Shown in pieces: positions 10,583 through 20,394 of a stretch of 64,000 bases of DNA. Numbering within the stretch: position 1 is the stretch's first letter; every line of letters starts with the position of its first letter. The stretch lies in the NCBI RefSeq assembly GCF_030408795.1, contig NZ_CP047211.1, forward strand, positions 806,001 to 870,000, written 5' to 3'. Position numbers and translations under genes: made by a program. The notes beneath the pieces were generated by a model that did no database searches, was not told where the DNA came from, and saw only the letters and a list, made by a program, of their open reading frames with translations. The DNA is from Corynebacterium hansenii (GTDB lineage: Bacteria > Actinomycetota > Actinomycetes > Mycobacteriales > Mycobacteriaceae).

Positions 10583-13500
10583 GTGCTGAAGTTCAGCGAC
10601 AACACCGTGTCGAATGCCCGTGATTTCGATCGCGCATCGGCACCGGAGAAAATGCGCGTGCATGCCCTGGCGAAGGCCGTGGGCATCACGTCGAAGGAAT
10701 TGATCGCCGCCCTGGGGGAGATGGGCGTCGCCGTGAAGTCGGCGTCGTCGTCCGTGGCGGCGGGGGACCGGGACCGGTTCCTGGATGCGGTTGCCAAGTC
10801 GGGGTCGCTTGACGACGTCGTGGCGTCGCAGCCGTCGGATGCGCCCGTCGAAGGGGCCGCGGAGCAGAAGGCGGGCGAGAACCCGGGGGAGCCCGCGAAG
10901 AAGACGGCCGCGAAGGCCACCAAGAAGACGGCGAAGAAGTCGGCCGCCAAGTCCACCGAGAACGCCGCGAAGAAGGCCTCCGAGCCGAACGCCAAGAAGA
11001 CCACCGCGAAGAAGGCCACGGCCACCGCCCCGGTGGACGCGGACGAGGACGCCGCCGAGCGGAAGACCGAAAAGAAGACCGCGAAGAAGGCGGCCAAGAA
11101 GACCTCGAAGAAGACCGCCAAGCGCACGGCGGGCAAGAAGTCGGCGCCGGCGAAGAAGGCCGACGAGGTCGACGTCGCCGAGACCATCGTCGCCGAGGCG
11201 CCTGCGGTGCCCGAGACCCCCGAGACCCCCGACGCCCCCGAGACCTCCGACACTGCGGCTGCCGACACCGGAACCCCCGAGAAGGCCACCCGCCGGTCGC
11301 GGTCCCGCCGCACGGCCAAGCGCACCGCGTCGAAGCCGGCCGCACCGGCGAAGAAGGCCGAGGACGTCGACGTCGCCGAGCCGATCATCCCGGACTCGAT
11401 CGACGGCGCCACCGAGGACGATCACCTCGTCGAGGTCGTGCCGCCGGTGACGCCGCCGCCGGCCGAGCCCTCGTTCGCGATCCCGGTGTTCATGGCGCCC
11501 GAGCCGGTCACCGTCGTCTCGGCCGACGTCGATGACGCATCCGCCGACGCCATCGCCGATGCCGTGGATGACGCCGACGACTCCGATGACCGTTCCGGTT
11601 CCGGCGACGACTCCGACCGCACCCGGGAGCCCCGCCCGCGCCGCCGCCGTCGCGGCCGCGGTCGTGGCCGCGGTGCCCAGGACGATTCGGTCCAGAACGA
11701 CGGCAACGGCGGCGACGACCGCGATGACCGCAGCGGCCGCGACGACGAGTCCGGCGCAGGCTCGGATGCGGCGAAGCGCGGGGACGCGGGCGTCGCAAAA
11801 CAGGACGGGAAGAAGCGCGACGAGCGCGACGCCGACGACGAGCCGGAGGTGCCGGTCGTCGACGAGCCGGTGGCCATCAAGGGCTCGACGCGGCTGGAGG
11901 CCCAGCGCCGTCGCCGTGCCGACCGCCGCGCCGAATCTCGCAAGCGCCACGTGATTTCGGAGGCCGAATTCCTGGCCCGCCGCGAATCCGTCGAGCGCAC
12001 GATGGTGGTGCGCGAGCGCCGCCGCCGCGACGGCCACGGCATGGTCACGCAGGTGGGCGTGCTGGAGGACGATCTGCTGGTCGAGCACTTCGTCACGTCC
12101 GACACGCAGACGTCGATCATCGGCGACATCTACCTGGGCCGCGTGCAGAACGTGCTGCCCAGCATGGAGGCCGCGTTCATCGACATCGGCACCGACCGCA
12201 ACGGCGTGCTGTACTCCGCGGACGTCAACTGGCGCGCGTTCGGCTCGTCGGGGCGTTCGCGCCGCATCGAGCATGCGCTCAAGGCCGGCGACCAGGTGCT
12301 GGTGCAGGCGACGAAGGACCCGGTGGGCCACAAGGGCGCCCGCCTGTCCATGCAGATTTCGCTGGCCGGCCGCTTCCTGGTGTACGTGCCGGGCGGCCAC
12401 AGCGCCGGCATTTCGCGCAAGCTGCCGGAGCCGGAGCGCAAGCGGCTGAAGGAGATTCTCAAGGAGGTCACCCCGGCGGGGTCGGGCACGATCATCCGCA
12501 CCGCCGCCGAGGGCGTGTCCAAGGAGGCCATCGCCGCCGACGTGCAGCGGCTCGAGGGGCTGTGGCAGGACATCGACAAGCGCACCGCGGAGGCGAAGAG
12601 CCGCAAGGGCGCCAAGCCGGTGACCATGTACGAAGAGCCGAACATGCTGATCAAGGTCGTCCGCGACCTGTTCAACGAGGACTTCTCGCGCCTGGTCGTC
12701 GAGGGCGACAAGGCGTGGGGCATCGTGCGCTCCTACGTCGACGAGGTCGCACCGGATCTGGTGGGGCGCCTGCAGCGCTACCGCCCGGAGCAGCACGGCG
12801 GCGAGGACGTCTTCGCCCACCACCGCATCGACGAGCAGCTGGCCAAGGCGCTGGACCGGAAGGTGTGGCTGCCGTCGGGCGGCACGCTGATCATCGAGCG
12901 CACCGAGGCCATGACGGTCATCGACGTCAACACGGGCAAGTTCACCGGCGCCGGCGGCAACCTGGAGGAGACCGTCACGCGCAACAACCTGGAGGCGGCG
13001 GAGGAGATCGTCCGCCAGATGCGCCTGCGCGATCTCGGCGGGATGATCGTCGTCGACTTCATCGACATGGTGCTGCCGGAGAACCAGGACCTGGTGCTGC
13101 GCCGCCTGAAGGAGGCGCTGGGCCGCGACCGCACCCGCCATGAGGTGTCGGAGGTGACGTCGCTGGGCCTGGTCCAGATGACGCGCAAGCGCCTGGGCAC
13201 CGGGCTGCTGGAGACGTTCTCCACCACCTGCGAAGCGTGCGATGGCCGCGGGCTGATCATCCACGTCGATCCGGTGGACCATGAGGGCGAGCCGCAGCGT
13301 GGCCGCCAGCGCCGCCGCAACCAGGCGCCGGCCAAGCACCCGGTGGCCGAGGCGATGCACCGCAAGGACAACGGCGACGATCGCGCGGAGGTCTCCGCGA
13401 AGGATTCCGCCGACGAGGGCCGGGAAGAGCAGCTTGACGACGGCCGGCGCGACGCCTCGTCCGATGGGCGCGACGGAAACGGCGGCAACGGCCGTCGCCG

Positions 13501-14980
13501 CCGCAGCCGCCGGGGCGCGCGCCGGGGTGGCGCGGGCCAGGGGCCGGAGCAGTCGGGCGATGACCGGGCCCGCGATGATCGGTCCGGCGGCCAGTCGGAT
13601 GATCGGCCGGGTGTCGAGTCGGAGCAGGCGCCGGCCGAGGAGATGACCGAGGAGGAGCGCGCCGTCGATGAGTCGGTGACGCGCGCCGAATCGGAGGAGT
13701 CGCGTCCGCCGCGCCGCCGCCGTCGCGGCCGCCGTTCCACGTCGCGCGGTCGCGGTGGCGACGGCGAGGGCCGTGGCGACGATGGGCGTTCGTCGGATGA
13801 CGCCGATGCGCGCCGCCGCGAGACGTCGCGCGACAACCGCGACGAGCACGCCGACGTCGGGGATGCCCTGGCCCGCGTGGCGGCGGACGCCGTCGCCGAG
13901 GCGCGGGACAAGGATCCGGACGAGCCGTCGGATGATCGCTACGTGTCCCGCTCGGCGCGACGCCGCCGTCGCCGCCGCGTGGTGCATGCCTCGCAGCAGG
14001 GGCAGGGCGCGCGCGATGACGTGCGGGAGGACGCGCAGCGGCGGGATTCGGGCGAGGTTGAAGCCCAGCGTGAGGCGAAGGCCGAAACCCCGTCGTCGCC
14101 GAAGTACGGGGCCGAGGCCGATGAGCCGGAGAAGCCGGCGCAGGACGATTCGGGCCGCACCGGTGCAGGCGCCGGCCGTTCCGGCGGCGGTTCCCGCGGT
14201 CGCCGACGTTCGACGTCGCGCCGCGGTTCCGGCCAGGGCGAGCAGCGGGGCAAGGGGACCGCCGAGGTTTCGGAGGCTCCCGAGAAGACCGTGTCCGTCG
14301 AGGCCAAGCCGGAGCGGGGCGCCGACGACGCCCCGATCGAGCCGCAGACGTACGAGGAGGCGCTCGCGGCGTTCGAGAAGTCCCCGCGCCGCAATCGCCC
14401 GACCCGAGGTCGCTCGCGGTCGGATCACGCTCCGAAGCCGGAGGATTTCGGCGAGGGCGCCGGTGCCCGCAAGGGCGGCGGTGACGCCAAGGGCGGCGCC
14501 CAGGACAAGAGTGCGACTGAGTCCAAGGGCGACGCCAAGGGTGCGGCCGAGTCGAAGGGCGGGGCCGGCGAGAAGTCTGGCAAGTCTCCCGCCAAGGGCT
14601 CCGGCGATGGCGCCGGCAAGGGCGGCCGCGGCGAGAGCGGCGCGGCGAAGGCGTCCGATGGGTCCCGCGCCGAGTCCTCGTCCTCCGACGGGTCCAAGGC
14701 CGGGTCGGCGGAAGCGGCCAAGACCGGTTCCGGCGATGGCCGTCCCGCCCGTCGCCGTGGCCGCCGCCGCGCCGTCCGCCGCGTCACCTCGCGGGGCCCG
14801 GCCGGAACGTCGGCTGACGCCCCCAAGAAGGATGCGCCGAAGAAGGACGCTTCCCCGAAGGCGAAGTCTTCCGGGGCGCAGGGCGAAGGGAAGGACGGCG
14901 GCGTCGCCAAGCAGGACGATGCCGGCCGCAAGCCCCGCCGAGGCCGCCGCCGCGCAGTCCGCCGGACCTCCCGCGGCTAA
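10583..14980 (+). CDS. rne: ribonuclease E/G family endoribonuclease with IF2-like N-terminal domain
   Basis: This 1465-aa protein would be the main single-strand endoribonuclease for mRNA decay and rRNA processing. Residues about 24-75 (MRVHALAKAVGITSKELIAA and on) resemble the IF-2 N-terminal domain. About 75-470 is low complexity, with Lys/Ala blocks (AKKTAKKS) and then acidic and Arg-rich blocks. The catalytic core spans about 474-900: an S1 domain (DIYLGRVQNVLPSMEAAFIDIG), the metal-binding Asp781 in VIDVNTGKF and Asp825 in VVDFID, and the zinc link C883-x-x-C886. Residues about 900-1465 are again disordered Arg/Gly/Asp/Lys repeats. It is considerably longer than usual for the genus. The GTG start has GAGGAGA upstream. 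Confidence 0.93.
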   Translation: MLKFSDNTVSNARDFDRASAPEKMRVHALAKAVGITSKELIAALGEMGVAVKSASSSVAAGDRDRFLDAVAKSGSLDDVVASQPSDAPVEGAAEQKAGENPGEPAKKTAAKATKKTAKKSAAKSTENAAKKASEPNAKKTTAKKATATAPVDADEDAAERKTEKKTAKKAAKKTSKKTAKRTAGKKSAPAKKADEVDVAETIVAEAPAVPETPETPDAPETSDTAAADTGTPEKATRRSRSRRTAKRTASKPAAPAKKAEDVDVAEPIIPDSIDGATEDDHLVEVVPPVTPPPAEPSFAIPVFMAPEPVTVVSADVDDASADAIADAVDDADDSDDRSGSGDDSDRTREPRPRRRRRGRGRGRGAQDDSVQNDGNGGDDRDDRSGRDDESGAGSDAAKRGDAGVAKQDGKKRDERDADDEPEVPVVDEPVAIKGSTRLEAQRRRRADRRAESRKRHVISEAEFLARRESVERTMVVRERRRRDGHGMVTQVGVLEDDLLVEHFVTSDTQTSIIGDIYLGRVQNVLPSMEAAFIDIGTDRNGVLYSADVNWRAFGSSGRSRRIEHALKAGDQVLVQATKDPVGHKGARLSMQISLAGRFLVYVPGGHSAGISRKLPEPERKRLKEILKEVTPAGSGTIIRTAAEGVSKEAIAADVQRLEGLWQDIDKRTAEAKSRKGAKPVTMYEEPNMLIKVVRDLFNEDFSRLVVEGDKAWGIVRSYVDEVAPDLVGRLQRYRPEQHGGEDVFAHHRIDEQLAKALDRKVWLPSGGTLIIERTEAMTVIDVNTGKFTGAGGNLEETVTRNNLEAAEEIVRQMRLRDLGGMIVVDFIDMVLPENQDLVLRRLKEALGRDRTRHEVSEVTSLGLVQMTRKRLGTGLLETFSTTCEACDGRGLIIHVDPVDHEGEPQRGRQRRRNQAPAKHPVAEAMHRKDNGDDRAEVSAKDSADEGREEQLDDGRRDASSDGRDGNGGNGRRRRSRRGARRGGAGQGPEQSGDDRARDDRSGGQSDDRPGVESEQAPAEEMTEEERAVDESVTRAESEESRPPRRRRRGRRSTSRGRGGDGEGRGDDGRSSDDADARRRETSRDNRDEHADVGDALARVAADAVAEARDKDPDEPSDDRYVSRSARRRRRRRVVHASQQGQGARDDVREDAQRRDSGEVEAQREAKAETPSSPKYGAEADEPEKPAQDDSGRTGAGAGRSGGGSRGRRRSTSRRGSGQGEQRGKGTAEVSEAPEKTVSVEAKPERGADDAPIEPQTYEEALAAFEKSPRRNRPTRGRSRSDHAPKPEDFGEGAGARKGGGDAKGGAQDKSATESKGDAKGAAESKGGAGEKSGKSPAKGSGDGAGKGGRGESGAAKASDGSRAESSSSDGSKAGSAEAAKTGSGDGRPARRRGRRRAVRRVTSRGPAGTSADAPKKDAPKKDASPKAKSSGAQGEGKDGGVAKQDDAGRKPRRGRRRAVRRTSRG

Positions 14981-15000
14981 GCTCGAACCGCCGACGACTG

Positions 15001-15045
15001 GCCCCCGGGCCGCGATCTCATTCGCGGCCCGGGGGCGGTTTGTCA
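15001..15045 (+). terminator. strong rho-independent terminator after rne
   Basis: GCCCCCGGGCCGCGA (15001-15015) is perfectly complementary to TCGCGGCCCGGGGGC (15022-15036), with a 6-base loop and a T-rich tail (GGTTTGTC). It is 20 bases past the rne stop. Confidence 0.9.
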
Positions 15046-15190
15046 TTTGCGGGCGGGATTCGCTAGTCTTGACCAGTCGCTGTTCAGAGGCGTATCGGGC
15101 ATGCCCGAATCGAGCCCCTGCCGGGAGCGCGCGCGAAGCCGCGACGACGAGCCGCGAGGCCGCCGCTGAACGCAGAAGAAACTGTCCATG

Positions 15191-15212
15191 TCGAGGGACT
15201 TGCGTCCCTCGA
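15191..15212 (+). promoter_or_regulatory. leader hairpin upstream of rplU, candidate ribosomal-protein leader
   Basis: TCGAGGGAC (15191-15199) pairs perfectly with GTCCCTCGA (15204-15212) around a TTGC tetraloop, 32 bases before the rplU start. The rplU upstream stretch of about 190 bases (15046-15243) has no gene; a TTGACC near 15069 may be a -35. Leader structures that bind L21 exist in other phyla. This hairpin is only a candidate. Confidence 0.4.
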
Positions 15213-15243
15213 GTCGAGTAAACGAAAAAGGGGTAGCCCTCCT

Positions 15244-15552
15244 ATGTACGCGATCGTCAAGACCGGCGGCAAGCAGTACAAGGTTGCCGAAGGTGACCTC
15301 GTCAAGGTCGAGAAGATCGAGGGTGAGCCGGGTTCCACCGTGGCTCTCACCCCGGTTCTGCTCGTCGACGGCTCCGACGTCACCTCCGACGCCGAGAAGC
15401 TTGCCAAGATCACCGTCAACGCCGAGATCGTCGAGGCCACCAAGGGCCCGAAGATCCGCGGCATGCACTACAAGAACAAGACCGGCTACAAGCGTCGCTT
15501 CGGTCACCGTCAGCCGCTGACGGTCCTGAAGATCACCGGCGTTTCCAAGTAA
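15244..15552 (+). CDS. rplU: 50S ribosomal protein L21
   Basis: This 102-aa protein of the large ribosomal subunit begins [20 protein letters not shown]. It carries the conserved [17 protein letters not shown] segment that contacts 23S rRNA. Length and sequence are standard. AAAAAGGGG about 8 bases upstream is the ribosome site. It is followed after 34 bases by rpmA, forming the usual rplU-rpmA pair between rne and obgE. Confidence 0.98.
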   Translation: MYAIVKTGGKQYKVAEGDLVKVEKIEGEPGSTVALTPVLLVDGSDVTSDAEKLAKITVNAEIVEATKGPKIRGMHYKNKTGYKRRFGHRQPLTVLKITGVSK

Positions 15553-15586
15553 GCCACCGAAACAAGCTTTTCCTGAAGGAGGAATC

Positions 15587-15853
15587 ATGGCTTCCAAGAA
15601 GGGTGCTTCCAGCACCAGCAACGGCCGCGACTCCGAGGCCAAGCGCCTCGGCGTGAAGCGTTTCGGCGGCCAGCAGGTCAAGGCTGGCGAGATCCTGGTC
15701 CGCCAGCGCGGCACCTCGTTCCACCCCGGTGAGAACGTTGGCCGCGGCGGCGACGACACGCTCTTCGCCCTGAAGGCCGGCGCCGTCCAGTTCGGCACCA
15801 AGCGCAACAAGCGCACCGTCAACATCGTCGAGGCCGAGACCGCCGAGGCGTAA
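15587..15853 (+). CDS. rpmA: 50S ribosomal protein L27
   Basis: This 88-aa large-subunit protein has an N-terminal tail that reaches the peptidyl-transferase centre. It begins [20 protein letters not shown] and contains the family signature [17 protein letters not shown] ([17 protein letters not shown]). The start has a perfect AAGGAGG ribosome site. It is co-transcribed with rplU, and two consecutive hairpins follow. Confidence 0.98.
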   Translation: MASKKGASSTSNGRDSEAKRLGVKRFGGQQVKAGEILVRQRGTSFHPGENVGRGGDDTLFALKAGAVQFGTKRNKRTVNIVEAETAEA

Positions 15854-15889
15854 GCCCCGCGGTTCCGGCTTCGGCCGGGCGCCTCGCTC

Positions 15890-15966
15890 GCCGCCCCGCG
15901 TTTCGGCGCGGGGCGGCGTTGACGTCGAAAGCGCCGCACTTCCCCGTGGGAGGTGCGGCGCTTTCG
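15890..15966. terminator. double hairpin, bidirectional terminator between rpmA and the RecQ-like gene
   Basis: The first stem, GCCGCCCCGC (15890-15899) with GCGGGGCGGC (15908-15917), is followed by a second, CGAAAGCGCCGCAC (15926-15939) with GTGCGGCGCTTTCG (15953-15966). Both arms are perfect. The site lies between convergent genes and could serve both strands. Confidence 0.85.
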
Positions 15967-16050
15967 CGCATTCGGCCGGGGTGGGGGGGGCGGCCGAGTG
16001 CGGGCCCTCCGAGTGCGGGGCGGCCGAGTGCGGGGGCAGGGGCCGGCGGG

Positions 16051-18384
16051 TCAGCCCCTCGAGGCCAGCGCCAGGGGGAGAACTTCGCGGCCAGTCGCCG
16101 ACGCCAGCGCAGCTGCGGCGAGAGTCACCGACCAGCCCGTGTCCACGCAGTCGGTGACCAGCAGGATGGGCCCCTCGCCGAGCTCGAGTGCGCCGATGGC
16201 CACCCAATCCCACCGATCGGCCAGACCGGCCACCCGGTAGGCGGAGTTCTGGGCTTCGACGGGGCGTGATCCGTCGCGCACGGGCAGCACACCACCGAAG
16301 CCCATGCGCCCGATGTCGGCAACGGCGATGGCGCAGGCCACCACCATCTCGTCCAACGCGGAACCGTGGAGGGCTTCGCTCGTGCCGGCCGCGCCCGCCG
16401 TCGCTCCGCCCGCGGGATCGACCGCGTCGTGGGTGACCAGCGCGACGACGGTGTCCGGCCGCGTGTCCCAATCCCAGCCCGCGAGCACCTCGACCAGGTT
16501 GCGCAGCGTCCGGTCGCGCTTCCATTCCGCGGCATCGGGCCGCCACGACGCCGCCGCGAGCAACTCCGTCAGTGCAGGCCCCCGCGCGATGTCGTTGAGG
16601 CGGCCGATCGCGCGCCCCTCGCCCACGCCGTGGATCTTCCCCTTCAGCGGCACGCGCAGCCCGGTCGCGCCGAGCGTCGCCCCGGCGCGCCCCAGCCCCT
16701 CGCCACCGGCCATGAGCCGGTCCAACCCGGTCGGCCACTGCTTTCGCGCGGGCATGCGCACGCCCGGTTCGGTCAGCCGCACGCGCACGATCTCGTCCAC
16801 GTCGGCGTCGACGTCGGGGGACAGGCGCCGACCGGTGCAGTTGTCGCACCGTCCGCACGGCCCCGTCGCGGTCGGGTCGTCGAGCTGGCGGCGCAGGAAC
16901 AGCATCCGGCACGCGTCGGCGCCGGTGCTCCCGTCGTCGCCGAGCCGCTCGTAGGCGACCATCGCATCCTGCTCGGCCTTGCGGGCTTCGGCCAGGCCGC
17001 CGTAACGGGCGGCGTCGTACTCCCACTGCGCGCCCGTGGACACCCAGCCACCGCGCACGCGCCGCACCGCACCGTCGACGTCGAGCACCTTCAGCACCTG
17101 CTCGAGCCGCGACCGCGACAGGTCCACGGCGGTCTCCAACCGCGCCGTCGACGCCGGCTGACCCCCGTACGCCGCCAGCGCGTCCAACAGCGACCGCACC
17201 ACATCCTCTTCAGGGAACGACAGCGATGCGAAGTACTCCCAGATGTCCCGATCCTCGGCTCCGGGCAGCAGCACGACCTCGGCGCGTTCGGTGCCGCGGC
17301 CGGCGCGTCCGATCTGCTGGTAGTAGGAGATCGGCGATCCCGGCGCGCCCATGTGCACCACGAACCCCAGGTCGGGCTTGTCGAAGCCCATTCCCAGCGC
17401 CGACGTCGCCACCAGCGCCTTGACCTCGTTGTCCAGCAGCGCCGCCTCCAGCCGCTCGCGCTCGGCGGCGTCGGTGCGCCCGGTGTACGCGGCGACCTCG
17501 TACCCCGCGGCGCCGAGCGCCTGGGCCAGGTCCTCCGCCGCCGCCACGGTCAGGCAGTAGATGATGCCCGAGCCCGGCAGCTCGCGCAGATGCTGCGCCA
17601 GCCACGCCGGCCGCTTCGTCGTATCCGGCAAACGCACCACGCTCAGCCGCAGCGACTCCCGGTCGAGCCCGCCGCGCAGCACGCCGGTGCCGTCGCCGAG
17701 CTGGGAACGCACGTCCTCCACCACGCGGTCGTTGGCCGTCGCGGTGGTCGCCAGCACGGGCACGCCCTCGCCGAGCCCGGCGAGCAGATCGCGGATGCGC
17801 CGGTAATCGGGCCGGAAGTCATGGCCCCAGTCGGAGATGCAGTGTGCCTCGTCGACCACGACCATGCCCGCCGCCCGCGCCAGCGACGGCAGCACGTCGT
17901 CGCGGAACTGCGGGTTGTTCAGCCGCTCGGGGGACACCAGCAGCACGTCGACCTCGCCGGCTGCCACCCTCCGCTGGATGTCGTCCCACTCCGTCATGTT
18001 CGCGCTGTTGACGGTCTCGGCCCGGATGCCCGCCCGCCGCGCCGCCGCGACCTGGTTGCGCATCAGCGCCAGCAGCGGCGAAATGATCACGCTCGCCCCG
18101 CGCCCGCGCCGCCGCAGCAGCTTCGCGGCGATGAAGTACACCGCCGACTTGCCCCAGCCCGTGCGCTGCACCACCAGCAGGCGTTCGCGGGCGTTGACCA
18201 GCCCGTCGATGGCCCGCCACTGGTCGTCGCGCAACGACGTCTCCGGCCCGGCCAACCCCTGCAGCAGCTCATCGGCCTCCGCGCGGGTGGCGGGCTCATA
18301 CGGCGCCTGATCATGCGGCGCCTGATCATGCCGGGGCCGCTCGGTCGGGGGCTGGGGGGACTGGCTCGAATCGCCGGCGTTCAT
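16051..18384 (-). CDS. RecQ-family ATP-dependent DNA helicase with C-terminal phosphoribosyltransferase-like segment
   Basis: This 777-aa protein has a superfamily 2 helicase core: Walker A TGWGKS (75-80), then PLLALMRNQ (motif Ia), DEAH 178-181 followed by the RecQ-specific CISDWGHDFRPDYRRI, TTATAN (motif III), and motifs V/VI (TSALGMGFDKPDLGFVVHMG, QQIGRAGRG). A zinc-binding RQC part follows (CRMLFLRRQL, CGRCDNC). The last ~45 residues contain GPILLVTDCVDTGWS, a phosphoribosyltransferase PRPP-loop motif. The family role is DNA unwinding in repair or recombination; the role of the extra module is unknown. It differs from canonical RecQ in lacking an HRDC domain. It is a single gene, convergent with rpmA. 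Confidence 0.88.
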   Translation of the reverse strand: MNAGDSSQSPQPPTERPRHDQAPHDQAPYEPATRAEADELLQGLAGPETSLRDDQWRAIDGLVNARERLLVVQRTGWGKSAVYFIAAKLLRRRGRGASVIISPLLALMRNQVAAARRAGIRAETVNSANMTEWDDIQRRVAAGEVDVLLVSPERLNNPQFRDDVLPSLARAAGMVVVDEAHCISDWGHDFRPDYRRIRDLLAGLGEGVPVLATTATANDRVVEDVRSQLGDGTGVLRGGLDRESLRLSVVRLPDTTKRPAWLAQHLRELPGSGIIYCLTVAAAEDLAQALGAAGYEVAAYTGRTDAAERERLEAALLDNEVKALVATSALGMGFDKPDLGFVVHMGAPGSPISYYQQIGRAGRGTERAEVVLLPGAEDRDIWEYFASLSFPEEDVVRSLLDALAAYGGQPASTARLETAVDLSRSRLEQVLKVLDVDGAVRRVRGGWVSTGAQWEYDAARYGGLAEARKAEQDAMVAYERLGDDGSTGADACRMLFLRRQLDDPTATGPCGRCDNCTGRRLSPDVDADVDEIVRVRLTEPGVRMPARKQWPTGLDRLMAGGEGLGRAGATLGATGLRVPLKGKIHGVGEGRAIGRLNDIARGPALTELLAAASWRPDAAEWKRDRTLRNLVEVLAGWDWDTRPDTVVALVTHDAVDPAGGATAGAAGTSEALHGSALDEMVVACAIAVADIGRMGFGGVLPVRDGSRPVEAQNSAYRVAGLADRWDWVAIGALELGEGPILLVTDCVDTGWSVTLAAAALASATGREVLPLALASRG

Positions 18385-18438
18385 GACCCCACTAAAGCAC
18401 GGCGCCCGGATTCGCCCCGTTCGAACGCTCCGCGCCCT

Positions 18439-18513
18439 GCTTCACGACGGCCCGCGCCCCCGCCCCTCGGCGGTTCGCACGGCGGACGGCGGGGGACGTG
18501 GGCGTCGCAAAGC
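18439..18513. repeat. inverted pair of the dispersed 11-mer upstream of obgE
   Basis: GCTTCACGACG (18439-18449) and CGTCGCAAAGC (18503-18513) face each other across 53 bases, in the 417-bp gene-free stretch between the RecQ-like gene start and obgE. The rest of the stretch holds a promoter-like GACAAT near 18630 and an otherwise featureless GC-rich sequence, probably the obgE leader. The layout resembles 21561-21618. Confidence 0.55.
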
Positions 18514-18801
18514 AAAGGTGAGAGGGGAATTTCGGGGCTGGAAGTGATGTGCGTCGCAGGTCACGGAGGGCGTTGAACTTCTCACGATCCACCCCGAACC
18601 ATTCGGGTTGGCGGCGCAATTGTGCGACAATCGAGGGTCATGCGGGGGTCCGATCAATCGGGCCCGGCTTTCGCGTGCCCGGAAATGGGTGCGCTTCGGC
18701 CCCGGAAACGGTCCGGAAACGGCCCGGAAGCGACGCGGCACCCCCACGGGCGCCGCCGCGGACCGGCCCCCGTCCCCAGCACCCCCGAGGAATGAGGCCC
18801 C

Positions 18802-20310
18802 ATGTCACGGTTCATCGATCGCGTCGTCCTGCACTTGCAGGCGGGCGACGGCGGCCACGGCTGCAATTCCGTGCTGCGAGAAAAGTTCAAGCCCCTCGGC
18901 GGCCCCGACGGCGGCAACGGCGGGCACGGCGGCGACATCGTGCTCGAAGTGTCGCCCCAGGTGCACACGCTGATGGACTTCCACTTCCACCCGCACATCA
19001 AGGCGGAGAAGGGCCGCCCCGGCGCCGGCGACCACCGCAACGGCGCCCGCGGGCAGGACCTGGTGCTGCAGGTGCCCGAGGGCACGGTCGTCATGACCAC
19101 CGACGGCGAGGTCCTCGCGGACCTGACCGGCAAGGGCACCCGCTTCGTCGCCGCCGAGGGCGGTTACGGCGGCCTGGGCAACGCGGCGCTGGCGTCGCGC
19201 TCCCGCAAGGCCCCCGGCTTCGCCCTGCTCGGCGAACCGGGCGAGGAGAAGGACCTGGTCCTCGAACTGAAGTCGATGGCCGACGTCGGCCTGGTCGGCT
19301 TCCCGTCGGCGGGCAAGTCCTCGCTGGTCTCCGCCCTGTCGGCGGCCAAGCCGAAGATCGGCGACTACCCGTTCACCACGCTCCAGCCGAACCTGGGCGT
19401 GGTCAACGTCGGCCACGAATCCTTCACCGTCGCCGACGTGCCGGGCCTGATCCCCGGCGCGTCGGAGGGCCGCGGCCTGGGCCTGGACTTCCTGCGCCAC
19501 ATCGAGCGCTGCGCGGTCCTGGCGCACGTCGTGGACTGCGCGACCTACGAGTCCGACCGCAACCCGGTCGACGACATCAAGGCGCTGGAGCACGAGCTGG
19601 CCAACTACCAGTCGGAGCTCGCCGGCGACGTCGGGCTGGGCGACCTCGCCGAACGCCCGCGCGTGATCGTGCTGAACAAGCTCGACGTGCCCGAGGCCAA
19701 GGAAATGGCCGAATTCATGCGCGACGAGCTCGAGGAGTTCGGCTGGCCGATCTACGGCATCTCCACCGCCACCCGCGACGGCCTGAAGGAGCTGACCTAC
19801 GGCCTCGCCGAGGCCGTGGCGAAGTACCGCAAGGAAAACCCCGCGAAGCGGGAGGAGAAGCCGGCCGTCATCGTGCCCAAGGCCGTCGGCCGCCGCGGCC
19901 GCACGCAGGACTTCGAGATCGAGCGCGACCCCGAGGATCCGGACGGTTTCATCGTCCTCGGCCGCAAGCCGCGCCGGTGGATCCTGCAGACCGACTTCGA
20001 AAACGACGAGGCCGTCGGCTTCCTCGGCGACCGGCTGGCCAAGCTGGGCGTCGAGGACGCCCTGGCCAAGGCCGGCGCCGTCCCGGGCTGCCCCGTGACC
20101 ATCGGCGACATAACCTTCGAGTGGCACCCGCAGACCGCGGCGGGCGTCGACGATTTCGTCCCCTCCGGGCGCGGCACCGACCAGCGCCTGGAGACCACCG
20201 AGCGCGTCTCCGCCGAGGAGCGCAAGCGCGCGTCGCAGGCCCGCCGCGGCCTGATCGACGAATTCGACTACGGCGACGGCGAGCAGGCCGAGCGCGAGCG
20301 GTACCAGTAG
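18802..20310 (+). CDS. obgE: GTPase ObgE/CgtA
   Basis: This 502-aa essential ribosome-associated GTPase acts in 50S assembly and stress control. The N-terminal glycine-rich Obg fold (residues 1-160) contains [14 protein letters not shown] and [17 protein letters not shown]. The G domain (about 160-340) has G1 [10 protein letters not shown]3 DVPGLIPGA and G4 NKLD. The C-terminal OCT domain (about 360-440) is as in Gram-positive Obg, followed by a charged tail. Length is typical of actinobacteria (480-510 aa). It follows rplU-rpmA in the conserved order, interrupted here by the RecQ-like gene. proB follows after 84 bases. Confidence 0.97.
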   Translation: MSRFIDRVVLHLQAGDGGHGCNSVLREKFKPLGGPDGGNGGHGGDIVLEVSPQVHTLMDFHFHPHIKAEKGRPGAGDHRNGARGQDLVLQVPEGTVVMTTDGEVLADLTGKGTRFVAAEGGYGGLGNAALASRSRKAPGFALLGEPGEEKDLVLELKSMADVGLVGFPSAGKSSLVSALSAAKPKIGDYPFTTLQPNLGVVNVGHESFTVADVPGLIPGASEGRGLGLDFLRHIERCAVLAHVVDCATYESDRNPVDDIKALEHELANYQSELAGDVGLGDLAERPRVIVLNKLDVPEAKEMAEFMRDELEEFGWPIYGISTATRDGLKELTYGLAEAVAKYRKENPAKREEKPAVIVPKAVGRRGRTQDFEIERDPEDPDGFIVLGRKPRRWILQTDFENDEAVGFLGDRLAKLGVEDALAKAGAVPGCPVTIGDITFEWHPQTAAGVDDFVPSGRGTDQRLETTERVSAEERKRASQARRGLIDEFDYGDGEQAERERYQ

Positions 20311-20394
20311 GACCCCGGCACGACCCCCGGGAAAAGCCGCCCGGGACAACTGAACGAAACACAAGCCCCCGACCACGAGGAAACGAAAGGGCCC

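Noticed and set aside
10487-15046. 1519-codon open frame on the minus strand opposite rne
   Set aside because: It is the mirror of a GC-biased real gene; the product is Arg/Leu/Gly-rich with no domain, and rne has clear catalytic motifs.
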